Shown here: positions 43,590-51,506 of the stretch, one piece after another
Layout: each line of letters begins with the position of its first letter
How positions within the stretch are numbered: position 1 is the stretch's first letter
The notes under the pieces: model-generated
Databases searched by the model: none
Seen by the model: the letters and a program-made list of their open reading frames with translations, nothing else
What the model was told of the DNA's origin: nothing
Translations under genes and position numbers: made by a program
Origin: Palsa-892 sp035556215
GTDB lineage: Bacteria; Pseudomonadota; Alphaproteobacteria; Rhizobiales; Xanthobacteraceae
Direction: 5' to 3'
DNA length: 64,000 nt
NCBI GenBank assembly: GCA_035556215.1
Contig: DATMFI010000004.1
Span: forward strand, 1-64,000

Positions 43590-44415
43590 TTCCGATTGGC
43601 TTTTGCTGCGCGAGCCCGCCGATCATCGCGCGCGCAGCGCCGAACTTTTGGGACGGCTCGCCGGGCATTTCCGGAACTTTGAGTCGATCAGCGTTTTCGA
43701 TCTTGGCACCGGCACCGGCTCGAATTTGCGCGCGACCGCGCCGCATCTTCCGGCCGTGCAACACTGGACGCTCGTCGATCACGACGCGGCGCTGCTCTCC
43801 GCCGCGTGCGACGCGATTTCGGCCTGGGCCGATTCCGCGCGCGCGACCGCGAACGGCATCGAAGCCGCAAAGGACAAGCGCTCCATTCTCGTCGGCCTCA
43901 AGCGCGCCGATCTTGCGGCGGAGCCCGCCGCCTGGGGCGGCCATGCGCCCGATCTCGTGACGGCGGCCGCGCTGTTCGATCTCGTCTCCGCCGAATGGAT
44001 CGAGCGTTTCGTCTCGGCCATCGCGCGCGGCAAAGCGGTGTTCTACACGGCGCTGACGCATTCGAGCATCGCCGCCTGGTCGCCCGCGCATCCCTTGGAT
44101 GCCGCGATGACGGCGGCGTTCGAGAGCCATTTCGGCACCGACAAGGGCTTCGGCCCCTCGGCCGGATCGGAAGCGACGGCGCTGCTCGCCAAAGCCTTCG
44201 AGCGCGCGGGCTATCATGTCGAGCGGCGCGACAGCCCGTGGCAACTCGGCAATAGCGATCGCAACCTGATCGCCGAACTTGCGCAGGGCTGGGCCGACGC
44301 GGTGCTGGAGACGAAGAAAATTCCCGCCGCCGATGTTCAAGCGTGGCTTGCCGCCCGCAAAGCAAGCGGCACTTGCGTCGTCGGCCACGAGGATATGCTG
44401 GCGATTCCGAACTAG
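43576..44415 (+). CDS. SAM-dependent methyltransferase
   Basis: The in-frame ATG at 43576 gives 279 residues (an ATG at 43558 would add six). Motif I is VFDLGTGTGSNLRATAP, followed by LVDHDAALLS for the acidic ribose-binding loop and PDLVTAAALFDLVSAEWIER, a class I methyltransferase fold. It is the last gene of the pterin-like operon, so the target is presumably the same small molecule that the glycosyltransferase and dehydrogenase act on. The start lies in a 14-bp duplication that moved it out of the ancestral ATGA coupling. It overlaps the convergent cytochrome b561 gene by four bases. Confidence 0.82.
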   Translation: MSGFSSDWLLLREPADHRARSAELLGRLAGHFRNFESISVFDLGTGTGSNLRATAPHLPAVQHWTLVDHDAALLSAACDAISAWADSARATANGIEAAKDKRSILVGLKRADLAAEPAAWGGHAPDLVTAAALFDLVSAEWIERFVSAIARGKAVFYTALTHSSIAAWSPAHPLDAAMTAAFESHFGTDKGFGPSAGSEATALLAKAFERAGYHVERRDSPWQLGNSDRNLIAELAQGWADAVLETKKIPAADVQAWLAARKASGTCVVGHEDMLAIPN

Positions 44416-44954
44416 GGAAGCCGCGAGCTGCCCGGCAGCATCCGCCGCAACACGCCGTCGCCGCGCATGAAGTGGTGATTGAGCGCCGCGGCGATATGCA
44501 TCACGAGCAGCGCGCCGACGGTCCAGCCCATCCAGGTGTGGACGTAGAAAATCTGCTCGGCGAAATGCTCGTCCTTGGCGGTGAACGGCGGAATTTCAAA
44601 GATGCCGAAGAACGGCGCCGGTGCGCCATAGACCGAATAGCCCCACAGCGCGACGAGCGGCGTCGCGAGCAGCATCGCATAGAGCGCCCAGTGCACCGTT
44701 TCCGATGCGGCGCGCTCCCAGGGTTTTAGTGTCGGCTCTGGCTCCGGCGCGCCATGCGCGAAACGATAGAGGATGCGCAGCGTCATCACGAACAGGATCA
44801 GCGCGCCGAGCGATTTGTGGAGAAAGAACAGATTGTCCTGTACCGGGCCTTCGGGGATGCGGCCCATCAGAAGGCCCATCGGCACGATGGTGAGGATCAG
44901 GAGCGCGGCGGTCCAGTGAAAGAATTTCGCGGTCGTCGAATATTCGGCGGCCAT
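44412..44954 (-). CDS. Cytochrome b561 family protein
   Basis: The 180-residue protein has four membrane helices and the di-heme histidines of the bacterial b561 (CybB) family: His13 in FFHWTAALLI, His45 in LFFLHKSLGALIL, and two C-terminal histidines in YVHTWMGW and LLVMHIAAALNHH. It should transfer electrons between quinol and a periplasmic acceptor such as superoxide or a cytochrome c. It lies between the methyltransferase and the pterin dehydratase gene, on the opposite strand, so a link with the pterin genes is only positional. Confidence 0.9.
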   Translation of the reverse strand: MAAEYSTTAKFFHWTAALLILTIVPMGLLMGRIPEGPVQDNLFFLHKSLGALILFVMTLRILYRFAHGAPEPEPTLKPWERAASETVHWALYAMLLATPLVALWGYSVYGAPAPFFGIFEIPPFTAKDEHFAEQIFYVHTWMGWTVGALLVMHIAAALNHHFMRGDGVLRRMLPGSSRLP

Positions 44955-45053
44955 TCGTGACCTCCCTGTGTGCCCGAAATGTAGCCGGAAACATCCTCAA
45001 TGCTTCCGCGTTGCCGTCAAGCGAGCTAGTCTTCACGAAGATGGGAGGTCCAT

Positions 45054-45404
45054 ATGGCCGCCGAAACGACTGCCGATAACGAACTTGCCGCGAGGAAATG
45101 CGTCGCCTGCCGCGGCGACGTTCCGCCGCTCACCCGCGAGGGCGCCGAATCGCACCGCCGCGAAACGCCGGAATGGACGCTCTCGCCCGATGCCAAACGC
45201 ATCGAGCGCGCCTTCAAGTTCAAGAATTTCAAGGAAGCGCTGGCCTTCGTCGACAAGGTCGGCGAGATCGCGGAAGCCGAGCAGCATCACCCGGACGTCA
45301 CCTTCGGCTGGGGTTATGCGGCGATCGTGCTGCAGACCCACAAGATCAAAGGCCTGCACGAAAACGACTTCATCGTCGCGGCGAAGATCGACCGGATCGT
45401 CTAA
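45054..45404 (+). CDS. phhB: Pterin-4a-carbinolamine dehydratase
   Basis: The 116-residue protein has the PCD/DCoH active site: EQHHPDVTFGWGYAAIVL followed by LQTHKIKGLHENDF, with the catalytic histidines in HHP and TH. An N-terminal CVACRGDVPPL segment is common in bacterial members. The enzyme dehydrates 4a-hydroxy-tetrahydropterins formed during pterin-dependent hydroxylation. No phenylalanine hydroxylase is in the window. Its place 640 bases from the PTPS-like operon supports a use of reduced pterins in this region. It overlaps the convergent hydrolase gene by four bases. Confidence 0.93.
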   Translation: MAAETTADNELAARKCVACRGDVPPLTREGAESHRRETPEWTLSPDAKRIERAFKFKNFKEALAFVDKVGEIAEAEQHHPDVTFGWGYAAIVLQTHKIKGLHENDFIVAAKIDRIV

Positions 45405-46279
45405 TCCGCGATGCCGCGCATGACGGCGCGCTGACGCAAGATTTCGACCTGGCCCGGCTCGTTTCCGGCAAGCCGTGCGATCCAGCGCGCGAAAGCCGCC
45501 GAGCGATCGACGACGAGGCTGCGCTGCCGGTCGATGGTGACGATGTGGTAGCTGTCATCCAGCACCAGCGTATCCACGAGCCCGCCGAGCTTGCGCTGCA
45601 GGTAGATGGTGTTCGAAAGATCGCTGATGTCGTCTTCGCGCGCATGCACGATGAGCGCGGGCGTCTTGATGCCGGGAAGCTGCGGCTTGACGATATCGAC
45701 GAGTTGCCAAAGCTGCTGCAGCGACTGTGAAGGCGTCGAGGCAAGCCCCGCTTCGCCGCTCTTGCCCTGGCCCATGGCGCGCACGATGAGCTTGCGGATG
45801 CGCTCGTCCTTGATGCCGTAAGGCTCGCGTTCCCTGAAGCGGTAGCGCTGGCCGGGCGGCGTGTTGATGAACCACTTCAGCAAAAAGGCGTACCAGGGCA
45901 CGGAGAAGCCGTCGTACCAGAGCGTCGGCGCGTAAAGCAGCAGGCCGGAAATTTTGCCGGGGCGCCGGGCGGCGGCATAAAGCGCGAGGATCGCGCCCAT
46001 CGAAAGGCCGCCGGCCAGCACGGTGTCGCACTTGCCGGAAAGATCATCGAGCGCCTGATCGACGCTCGCCGCCCAGTCGCGCCAGCCGGTCTTGATGAGG
46101 TCTTCCTCTGTGCCGCAATGGCCCGCCAGCTCGCAGCAGCTTACGGTGAAGCCCTGCTTCTGCAGGCCAGTCGCGACCATCTTCAGCTCGGCGGGCGTGC
46201 CGCCGAGGCCGTGGATGAGCAATATTCCGGTCTTGCCGCCTTCGAAGAACAGCGAGTGATCGATCGGCTGGGTGTTCAT
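45401..46279 (-). CDS. Alpha/beta hydrolase, carboxylesterase-like
   Basis: The 292-residue protein has the oxyanion motif LLIHGLGGTPAEL, nucleophile serine in AGGLSMGAILALY, acid in IVHAREDD and catalytic histidine in LVLDDSYHIVTID, as in monoglyceride-lipase-like carboxylesterases. It is cytosolic, without a signal peptide. It is coupled to the aminotransferase gene, whose stop overlaps its ATG by one base (TAATG). Substrate unknown. Confidence 0.88.
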   Translation of the reverse strand: MNTQPIDHSLFFEGGKTGILLIHGLGGTPAELKMVATGLQKQGFTVSCCELAGHCGTEEDLIKTGWRDWAASVDQALDDLSGKCDTVLAGGLSMGAILALYAAARRPGKISGLLLYAPTLWYDGFSVPWYAFLLKWFINTPPGQRYRFREREPYGIKDERIRKLIVRAMGQGKSGEAGLASTPSQSLQQLWQLVDIVKPQLPGIKTPALIVHAREDDISDLSNTIYLQRKLGGLVDTLVLDDSYHIVTIDRQRSLVVDRSAAFARWIARLAGNEPGQVEILRQRAVMRGIAD

Positions 46280-47700
46280 TATTTGCTCACCCGCGCGAAT
46301 AGCTGATCGAGGAGCGCCATCGCCATGTCGATTTCCTCGCGGGAAATTTCGAGCGACGGCGCGAAGGTGATGACGTTCTTGTAGTAGCCGCCGATATCGA
46401 GCACGAGGCCGTATTTCCTGCCCTTGTATTCGAGATCGCCCTTGAGGCCCTCGTCCACCATTTTGTCGACGAGCGCCTTCGACGGCGTGAAGCTGTCATG
46501 CGGCTCGCAGATTTCGGCGCGCAGCGCGAGGCCAAGGCCATCGACATCGCCGACGATCTTGTGGCGGCGCTTGAGATCCTGAAGGCCCTGCAGGAAGCAG
46601 GCGCCCTTTTCCGGCACCGACTTCGCGTAATTGTTGTCTTCCATCATCTTCATGGCTTCGAGCGCGACGGCGGTGCCGAGCGGGTTCGAATTGAAGGTCG
46701 AGTGCGTCGAGCCCGGCGGGAAAACGCCCGGATTGATAAGCTCTTCCCTCGCCCAGATGCCGGAAAGCGGGTTGAGGCCGTTGGTCAGCGCCTTGCCGAA
46801 AACGAGCACGTCCGGCTCGACGCCGAAATGCTCGATGCTCCACAGCTTGCCGGTACGATAAAAGCCCATCTGGATTTCATCGACGACGAGCAGGATGCCG
46901 TGCTCGTCGAGCACTTTCTTGAGGCCCTTGAAGAAATTCATCGGCGGAATGACGTAGCCGCCGGTGCCCTGAATCGGCTCGACATAGAAGGCGGCGTATT
47001 CGGCTTCGCGCACCTTCGGATCCCACACGCCGTTGTATTCGCTCTCGAACAGGCGCGCGAAATTGCGCACGCACACTTCGCCGTATTCTTCCTTGCTCAT
47101 GCCCTTGGGGCCGCGGAAGTGATACGGGAACGGAATGAACTGCGCGCGATCGCCGAAATGCCCGTAGCGGCGGCGATAGCGATACGAAGAAGTAATGGCG
47201 GAAGCGCCGAGCGTGCGGCCGTGATAGCCGCCCTCGAAGGCGAACATCAGGCTCTTGCCCTTCGAGGCATTGCGGACGAGCTTCAGCGAATCCTCGACCG
47301 CCTGCGCGCCGCCGACGTTGAAGTGCACGCGGCCCTTCCTGCCGAATTTCCTTTCGGCATCCTGCGCGATGGTGGCGGCAAGCTCGATCTTCTCGCGATG
47401 CAAATATTGGCTGGCGACTTGCGGCAGCCGGTCGATCTGGCGCTTCAGCGCATCGTTCAGGCGCTTGTTGGCGTAACCGAAATTGACGGCCGAATACCAC
47501 ATCTGCAGGTCGAGAAACTTGCGGCCTTCGGCGTCGTACAGGAACGAGCCTTCGCAGCCGTCGAAAATTTTCGGCGGCTCGCTGTAATGAACCGTGTCGC
47601 CGTAAGAACAATATTCCGCTTCGAGCGCGAGCAGTTCCGCTTCGCTTTTTTCCGCTTCATGCGCGCGCGCCGGCGAGATTTTCGCAAAATGCCTGTTCAT
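46279..47700 (-). CDS. Class III PLP-dependent aminotransferase
   Basis: From the ATG at 47700 the protein is 473 residues. It has the class III fold: NVGGAQAVEDSLKLVRNAS (cofactor phosphate site), EGGYHGRTLGA, VEPIQGTGGYVIPP, LLVVDEIQMGFYRTGK (Asp that holds PLP) and the Schiff-base lysine in VFGKALTNGLNPLSG. Precise substrate is not evident; it belongs with 4-aminobutyrate/ornithine/acetylornithine-type enzymes. It lies between a HAD phosphatase (18 bases upstream) and an esterase, all in one leftward operon, suggesting a small dedicated pathway. Confidence 0.9.
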   Translation of the reverse strand: MNRHFAKISPARAHEAEKSEAELLALEAEYCSYGDTVHYSEPPKIFDGCEGSFLYDAEGRKFLDLQMWYSAVNFGYANKRLNDALKRQIDRLPQVASQYLHREKIELAATIAQDAERKFGRKGRVHFNVGGAQAVEDSLKLVRNASKGKSLMFAFEGGYHGRTLGASAITSSYRYRRRYGHFGDRAQFIPFPYHFRGPKGMSKEEYGEVCVRNFARLFESEYNGVWDPKVREAEYAAFYVEPIQGTGGYVIPPMNFFKGLKKVLDEHGILLVVDEIQMGFYRTGKLWSIEHFGVEPDVLVFGKALTNGLNPLSGIWAREELINPGVFPPGSTHSTFNSNPLGTAVALEAMKMMEDNNYAKSVPEKGACFLQGLQDLKRRHKIVGDVDGLGLALRAEICEPHDSFTPSKALVDKMVDEGLKGDLEYKGRKYGLVLDIGGYYKNVITFAPSLEISREEIDMAMALLDQLFARVSK

Positions 47701-47717
47701 CGTGCTCTCCCGCACCG

Positions 47718-48416
47718 TTACGCAGCGCGTCTCGTGTCTGGCTTGGCGATAAAGGCGGCGACCCGCTTCGCGGCCTCGGCAAGATTCGCGACCGGCTCGA
47801 ACTTGATGCCGTTGCCGGCGCAGTGACGCGCGAGCGGCCCCTCTGGTGATCCCTTGGCGAGCACGAGATCGACCTTGCCCGCGACGCAGAAATCCGAGCG
47901 GCCGTCGCCGATCAGGATCGTCGGCAGCTTGCTCTCCTCGGCGACCTTGCATTTGCAGGTATTTGAATCCGAGGTGCAGGCGGAGCGTGCCGAAGGGCTC
48001 ACCAGCTTCCAGCGCCGGCGGCCGCGATATTCGAGCACGCCCGAGCGCGACGGCAGATCGTGGCCGCTGCGCGCAAGCACGCGCTCGATCGAACGGCGAT
48101 AGCCGTCGGAGACGATGGTGACGGCGATGCCGTGACGCTCGCAAGTCGCGAGCAGCTCATCGAAGCCGGGATCGATTTCAATCGTATCGACGAGCGTGTC
48201 GATCTCTTTCGGTGTCGCGCCGATCAGCGCGGTCTGACGCGCGAGGCACTCGCGCGAACCGATCGCGCCGCTTTTCCATTCCTCTTCGACGCCGATCCAG
48301 GCCCGAGCCGCGAAGCGCTCCAGAATGGCATCGACCGTATCCGTGACGGTGACGGTTCCATCAAAGTCGAGAAGCACTCTTGCGCGCGTCATTCTTGCGT
48401 CTGCCTTGCCTGTCAT
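47718..48416 (-). CDS. HAD-IB family phosphatase, MtnX-like
   Basis: The 232-residue protein (or 224 from the ATG at 48392) has HAD motifs I VLLDFDGTVTVTDT, II TIVSDGYRR, III with the lysine in RRRWKLVSP and IV IGDGRSDFCVAG. The overall plan is like MtnX and phosphoserine phosphatase. It dephosphorylates a small metabolite. It is the first gene of the aminotransferase-esterase operon. Taken together one might guess phosphatase, transaminase and esterase steps on one scaffold, which is inference only. Confidence 0.85.
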   Translation of the reverse strand: MTGKADARMTRARVLLDFDGTVTVTDTVDAILERFAARAWIGVEEEWKSGAIGSRECLARQTALIGATPKEIDTLVDTIEIDPGFDELLATCERHGIAVTIVSDGYRRSIERVLARSGHDLPSRSGVLEYRGRRRWKLVSPSARSACTSDSNTCKCKVAEESKLPTILIGDGRSDFCVAGKVDLVLAKGSPEGPLARHCAGNGIKFEPVANLAEAAKRVAAFIAKPDTRRAA

Positions 48417-48580
48417 GCGGTGGAGCCTGCGGCGGGAACTGTGGCCAAATTACGTTTAATCGTTTAGTTTCAGTACCTTACGGGCATCTTACAAACTCCC
48501 CGGTTACATAGGTATGCAATCGCTAAGTTCTAACTGCGCTCCGTCACGATAAGTTTCATTCGGAATCGCGATTGGCCGCA

Positions 48581-48600
48581 CCGCCGTCACAAAACGGCGG
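48581..48600. terminator. 7-bp hairpin downstream of the enoyl-CoA hydratase gene
   Basis: CCGCCGT, a six-base loop and ACGGCGG form a perfect hairpin 75 bases past the stop of the leftward enoyl-CoA hydratase gene. No T-run follows on either strand, so its role as a terminator is weakly supported. The rest of 48417-48674 shows nothing that I recognise. Confidence 0.3.
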
Positions 48601-48674
48601 CAATAGCGTCATAGCCGCGCAGGCTCGCGCGCGGCGCAAGCTGCAAACTGTTTTCGAATTTCAGAAGACGGGAT

Positions 48675-49466
48675 TCAGTTGCCGTTGAAAACCGGCTTTC
48701 GCTTTTCCATGAAAGCGCGGCGGCCTTCCTTGTAATCTTCGCTCTTGAAGCAGCGATCGACCGCCGCGGCGCAGGCCGCAAGATCGCGTTTCGATTCATC
48801 CTTCAGCGCTTCGCCGACGATGAATTTCGTCCCCTCGATGGTGAGCGGCGCATTGGCCGCGATCGTCGCGGCGTATTTCTTCACGTAATCTTCGAGCTCG
48901 GCGAGCGGCACGACGCGGTTCGCGAGCCCCATCATGCGCGCCTCCTCGGCGTCGAACTGCCGCGCGGTGAAGAAGAATTCCTTGGTGAAGGACGGCCCGA
49001 CGATTTCGATGAAACGCTGGATGCCGGAAATGCCGTAGCCGAGGCCGAGCTTGGCGGCCGGCAGCGCGAAGCGCGAGTTGTCGGCGCAGATCCGAAGATC
49101 GCAGCCGAGCGCGATGCCGAGGCCGCCGCCGACGCAATAGCCCCGGATCATGGCGATCGTCGGCTTCGGGAAATTCTCGATCGCGGCGTTCGCGCGATCG
49201 ACGGTCGCGTTGTAATGCGCGATGGCCTTCTCGTCGGCGCGCTCCTTCTCGAATTTCGAGATATCGGCGCCTGATACGAACGCCTTGTCGCCGGCGCCGC
49301 TCAGCACCACGACGCGGATCGACTTGTCGTTCCTGAAATCGGCAAGAATATCGATCACCGCCTGCCACATCTCGAGCGAGACGGCATTGAGGCGTTCGGG
49401 ATTGTTAAAGACGAGATAGCCGACACCGTTTTCCTTGCGGGCGATCATCTTGCCGGTCGTGCTCAT
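48675..49466 (-). CDS. Enoyl-CoA hydratase/isomerase family protein
   Basis: The 263-residue crotonase-fold protein shows the oxyanion-hole segments VVVLSGAGDKAFVSGADISK and MIRGYCVGGGLGIALGCDLR, and a terminal region EDYKEGRRAFMEKRKPVFNG common to the family. The catalytic glutamate pair of true hydratases is not fully obvious (KLGLGYGISGIQRFIE), so it could be an isomerase, hydrolase or hydratase. It follows the CoA-transferase gene by 21 bases, which suggests that the two act on one acyl-CoA. Confidence 0.88.
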   Translation of the reverse strand: MSTTGKMIARKENGVGYLVFNNPERLNAVSLEMWQAVIDILADFRNDKSIRVVVLSGAGDKAFVSGADISKFEKERADEKAIAHYNATVDRANAAIENFPKPTIAMIRGYCVGGGLGIALGCDLRICADNSRFALPAAKLGLGYGISGIQRFIEIVGPSFTKEFFFTARQFDAEEARMMGLANRVVPLAELEDYVKKYAATIAANAPLTIEGTKFIVGEALKDESKRDLAACAAAVDRCFKSEDYKEGRRAFMEKRKPVFNGN

Positions 49467-49487
49467 GCTGCCCTCAATCTCTTTTTG

Positions 49488-50687
49488 CTAAATTGCCTTG
49501 GCGCTGCGCAGCGCCGCGATCTCATCGGCCGAGAAGCCGAACTCCGCGAACACTTCGTCGGTGTGCTCGCCCAGCTCCGGGGTCGGCGACACGATGCGGC
49601 TCGGCGTGCGCGACAGCGCAACCGGCTGGCCGACGATCTGGAAGGTGCGGCCGTCTTTCGCCGTCACGTCTTTCGCCATGCCGAGGTGGCGCACCTGCGG
49701 GTCGGCGAACACTTTATCGATGGTGTTGATCGGCCCGCAGGGCACGCCGATGGTGTTCAGGATGTCGATCCACTCGGCGCTGGTCTTTTCTGCGAGCCGC
49801 GCATTGATCTCATCGTTCAGCTTGTCGCGGTTTTTCGAGCGCAAGGCGCCGCTTGCGAACTCTTCGCGCGTCAGAAATTCCTTTGCGCCGATCGCTTCGC
49901 ACAGCCGCTGCCACATCTTGTCGCCGGTCGAGGCGATATTGATGTAGCCGTCTTTCGTTTTGAACACGCCGGTCGGGATGGCGGTCGGGTGGTTGTTGCC
50001 GGCCTGCCCCGGCACTTCCTGCTTCATCAGCCAGCGCGCCGCCTGGAAATCGAGCATGAAGATCTGCGCCTGCAAAAGCGACGTGTCGACCTTCTGGCCG
50101 ACGCCCGATTGCTCGCGCTCGATCAGCGCCAGAAGCACGCCCATCGCGCAGAAAATGCCGGCGGAAAGATCGGCGATCGGGATGCCGACGCGCATCGGCC
50201 CGTCGCCGGGCTTGCCGGTGATCGACATCAGCCCGCCCATGCCTTGCGCGATCTGATCGAAGCCGGGCCGGCCGCTATAGGGGCCGCTCTGGCCGAAACC
50301 GGAAATGCTCGCGCAGATGATGCGCGGATTGAGGGCTTTCAACGTCGCATAATCGATCTTGAGCCGCGCCTTCACGTCGGGGCGAAAATTCTCGACGACG
50401 ACATCGGCCTTTTCGACCATCCGGTAGAAGGCCTTGAGGCCTTCGGGCGATTTCAGGTTGAGCGTGATCGCGCGCTTGTTGCGGTGGATGTTCTGGAAAT
50501 CGGGGCCTTCGCGCGGGCCGCCCGGCCCCTCGCCCGGCGCAAGCTCGGCCGGCGGTTCGATCTTGATAACGTTCGCGCCCCAATCGGCAAGCTGGCGCAC
50601 GGCGGTCGGCCCGGAGCGGACTTGCGTGAGATCGAGAACGGTGAAACGGGCGAGTGCTTCGGAAGCGTGAATGGCCGGCATGTGCAA
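49488..50687 (-). CDS. Family III (CaiB/BaiF) CoA-transferase
   Basis: The 399-residue protein has the family III pattern VLDLTQVRSGPTAVRQLADW and NVIKIEPP, with the catalytic aspartate expected in the region of KPGDGPMRVGIPIADLSAG. Family members move CoA between carboxylic acids. The substrate is unknown; the neighbour is a crotonase-family gene, and the serine-cycle-like operon lies 2 kb upstream on the same strand with an ABC transporter between. Confidence 0.9.
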   Translation of the reverse strand: MHMPAIHASEALARFTVLDLTQVRSGPTAVRQLADWGANVIKIEPPAELAPGEGPGGPREGPDFQNIHRNKRAITLNLKSPEGLKAFYRMVEKADVVVENFRPDVKARLKIDYATLKALNPRIICASISGFGQSGPYSGRPGFDQIAQGMGGLMSITGKPGDGPMRVGIPIADLSAGIFCAMGVLLALIEREQSGVGQKVDTSLLQAQIFMLDFQAARWLMKQEVPGQAGNNHPTAIPTGVFKTKDGYINIASTGDKMWQRLCEAIGAKEFLTREEFASGALRSKNRDKLNDEINARLAEKTSAEWIDILNTIGVPCGPINTIDKVFADPQVRHLGMAKDVTAKDGRTFQIVGQPVALSRTPSRIVSPTPELGEHTDEVFAEFGFSADEIAALRSAKAI

Positions 50688-50744
50688 TTCGTCAATGATG
50701 ATGCGCCACAGCTATATCAGCTAACGGCCGGCTTTGCATCGCGT

Positions 50745-51506
50745 TTAGTTCTTCAAACGATAGCCGGTGCGGAAAATCCACCAGATGACGGTGAGGCACA
50801 GCGCGAGGAACACCGCCGTCATGCCGAGGCTGACTTCGACATGAACGTCGGCGACCTCGAAGAAGCTCCAGCGAAAGCCGCTGATGAGGTAAACGACCGG
50901 GTTGAGCAGCGTCACCTTCTGCCAGAACGGCGGCAGCACGCTCACCGAATAGAAGCTGCCGCCGAGAAACGTCAGCGGCGTGATGACGAGAAGCGGCACG
51001 ATCTGCAGCTTCTCGAAGCCGTCGGCCCAGATGCCGATGATGAAGCCTAGAAGACTGAATGTGAGCGCTGTCAGCAGCAGAAATGCCACCATCCAGAACG
51101 GATGGGCGATCCGCAGCGGCACGAAGAATCCGGCGGTCGCGAGGATAATGAGGCCGATGATGACCGATTTGGTGGCGGCGGCGCCGACATAACCGAGCAC
51201 GATTTCGAAATAGGAGATCGGCGCCGACAAAAGCTCGTAAATCGTGCCGACGAAGCGCGGAAAATAAATGCCGAACGAGGCGTTCATGACGCTTTGCGTC
51301 AGGAGCGTCAGCATGATGAGACCCGGCACGATGAACGAGCCATAGCTCACGCCCTCGATTTCGGTGATGCGCGAGCCGATCGCGGCGCCGAACACGACGA
51401 AATACAGCGAGGTCGAGATCACCGGCGAGACGACGCTCTGAAAGAGCGTGCGGCGCGTGCGCGCCATCTCGAAATTATAGATCGCCCATACCGCGTGCCA
51501 GTTCAT
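50745..51506 (-). CDS. ABC-2 type transporter permease
   Basis: The 253-residue protein has six membrane helices and the ABC-2 architecture (FEMARTRRTLFQSVVSPVIS at the start; VMNASFGIYFPRFVGTIYEL and PLTFLGGSFYSVSVLPPFWQ later). It pairs with the ATPase gene just upstream, overlapping it by four bases (51503-51506). Exporters of this type move drugs, polysaccharides or lipids. Substrate unknown. Confidence 0.9.
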   Translation of the reverse strand: MNWHAVWAIYNFEMARTRRTLFQSVVSPVISTSLYFVVFGAAIGSRITEIEGVSYGSFIVPGLIMLTLLTQSVMNASFGIYFPRFVGTIYELLSAPISYFEIVLGYVGAAATKSVIIGLIILATAGFFVPLRIAHPFWMVAFLLLTALTFSLLGFIIGIWADGFEKLQIVPLLVITPLTFLGGSFYSVSVLPPFWQKVTLLNPVVYLISGFRWSFFEVADVHVEVSLGMTAVFLALCLTVIWWIFRTGYRLKN

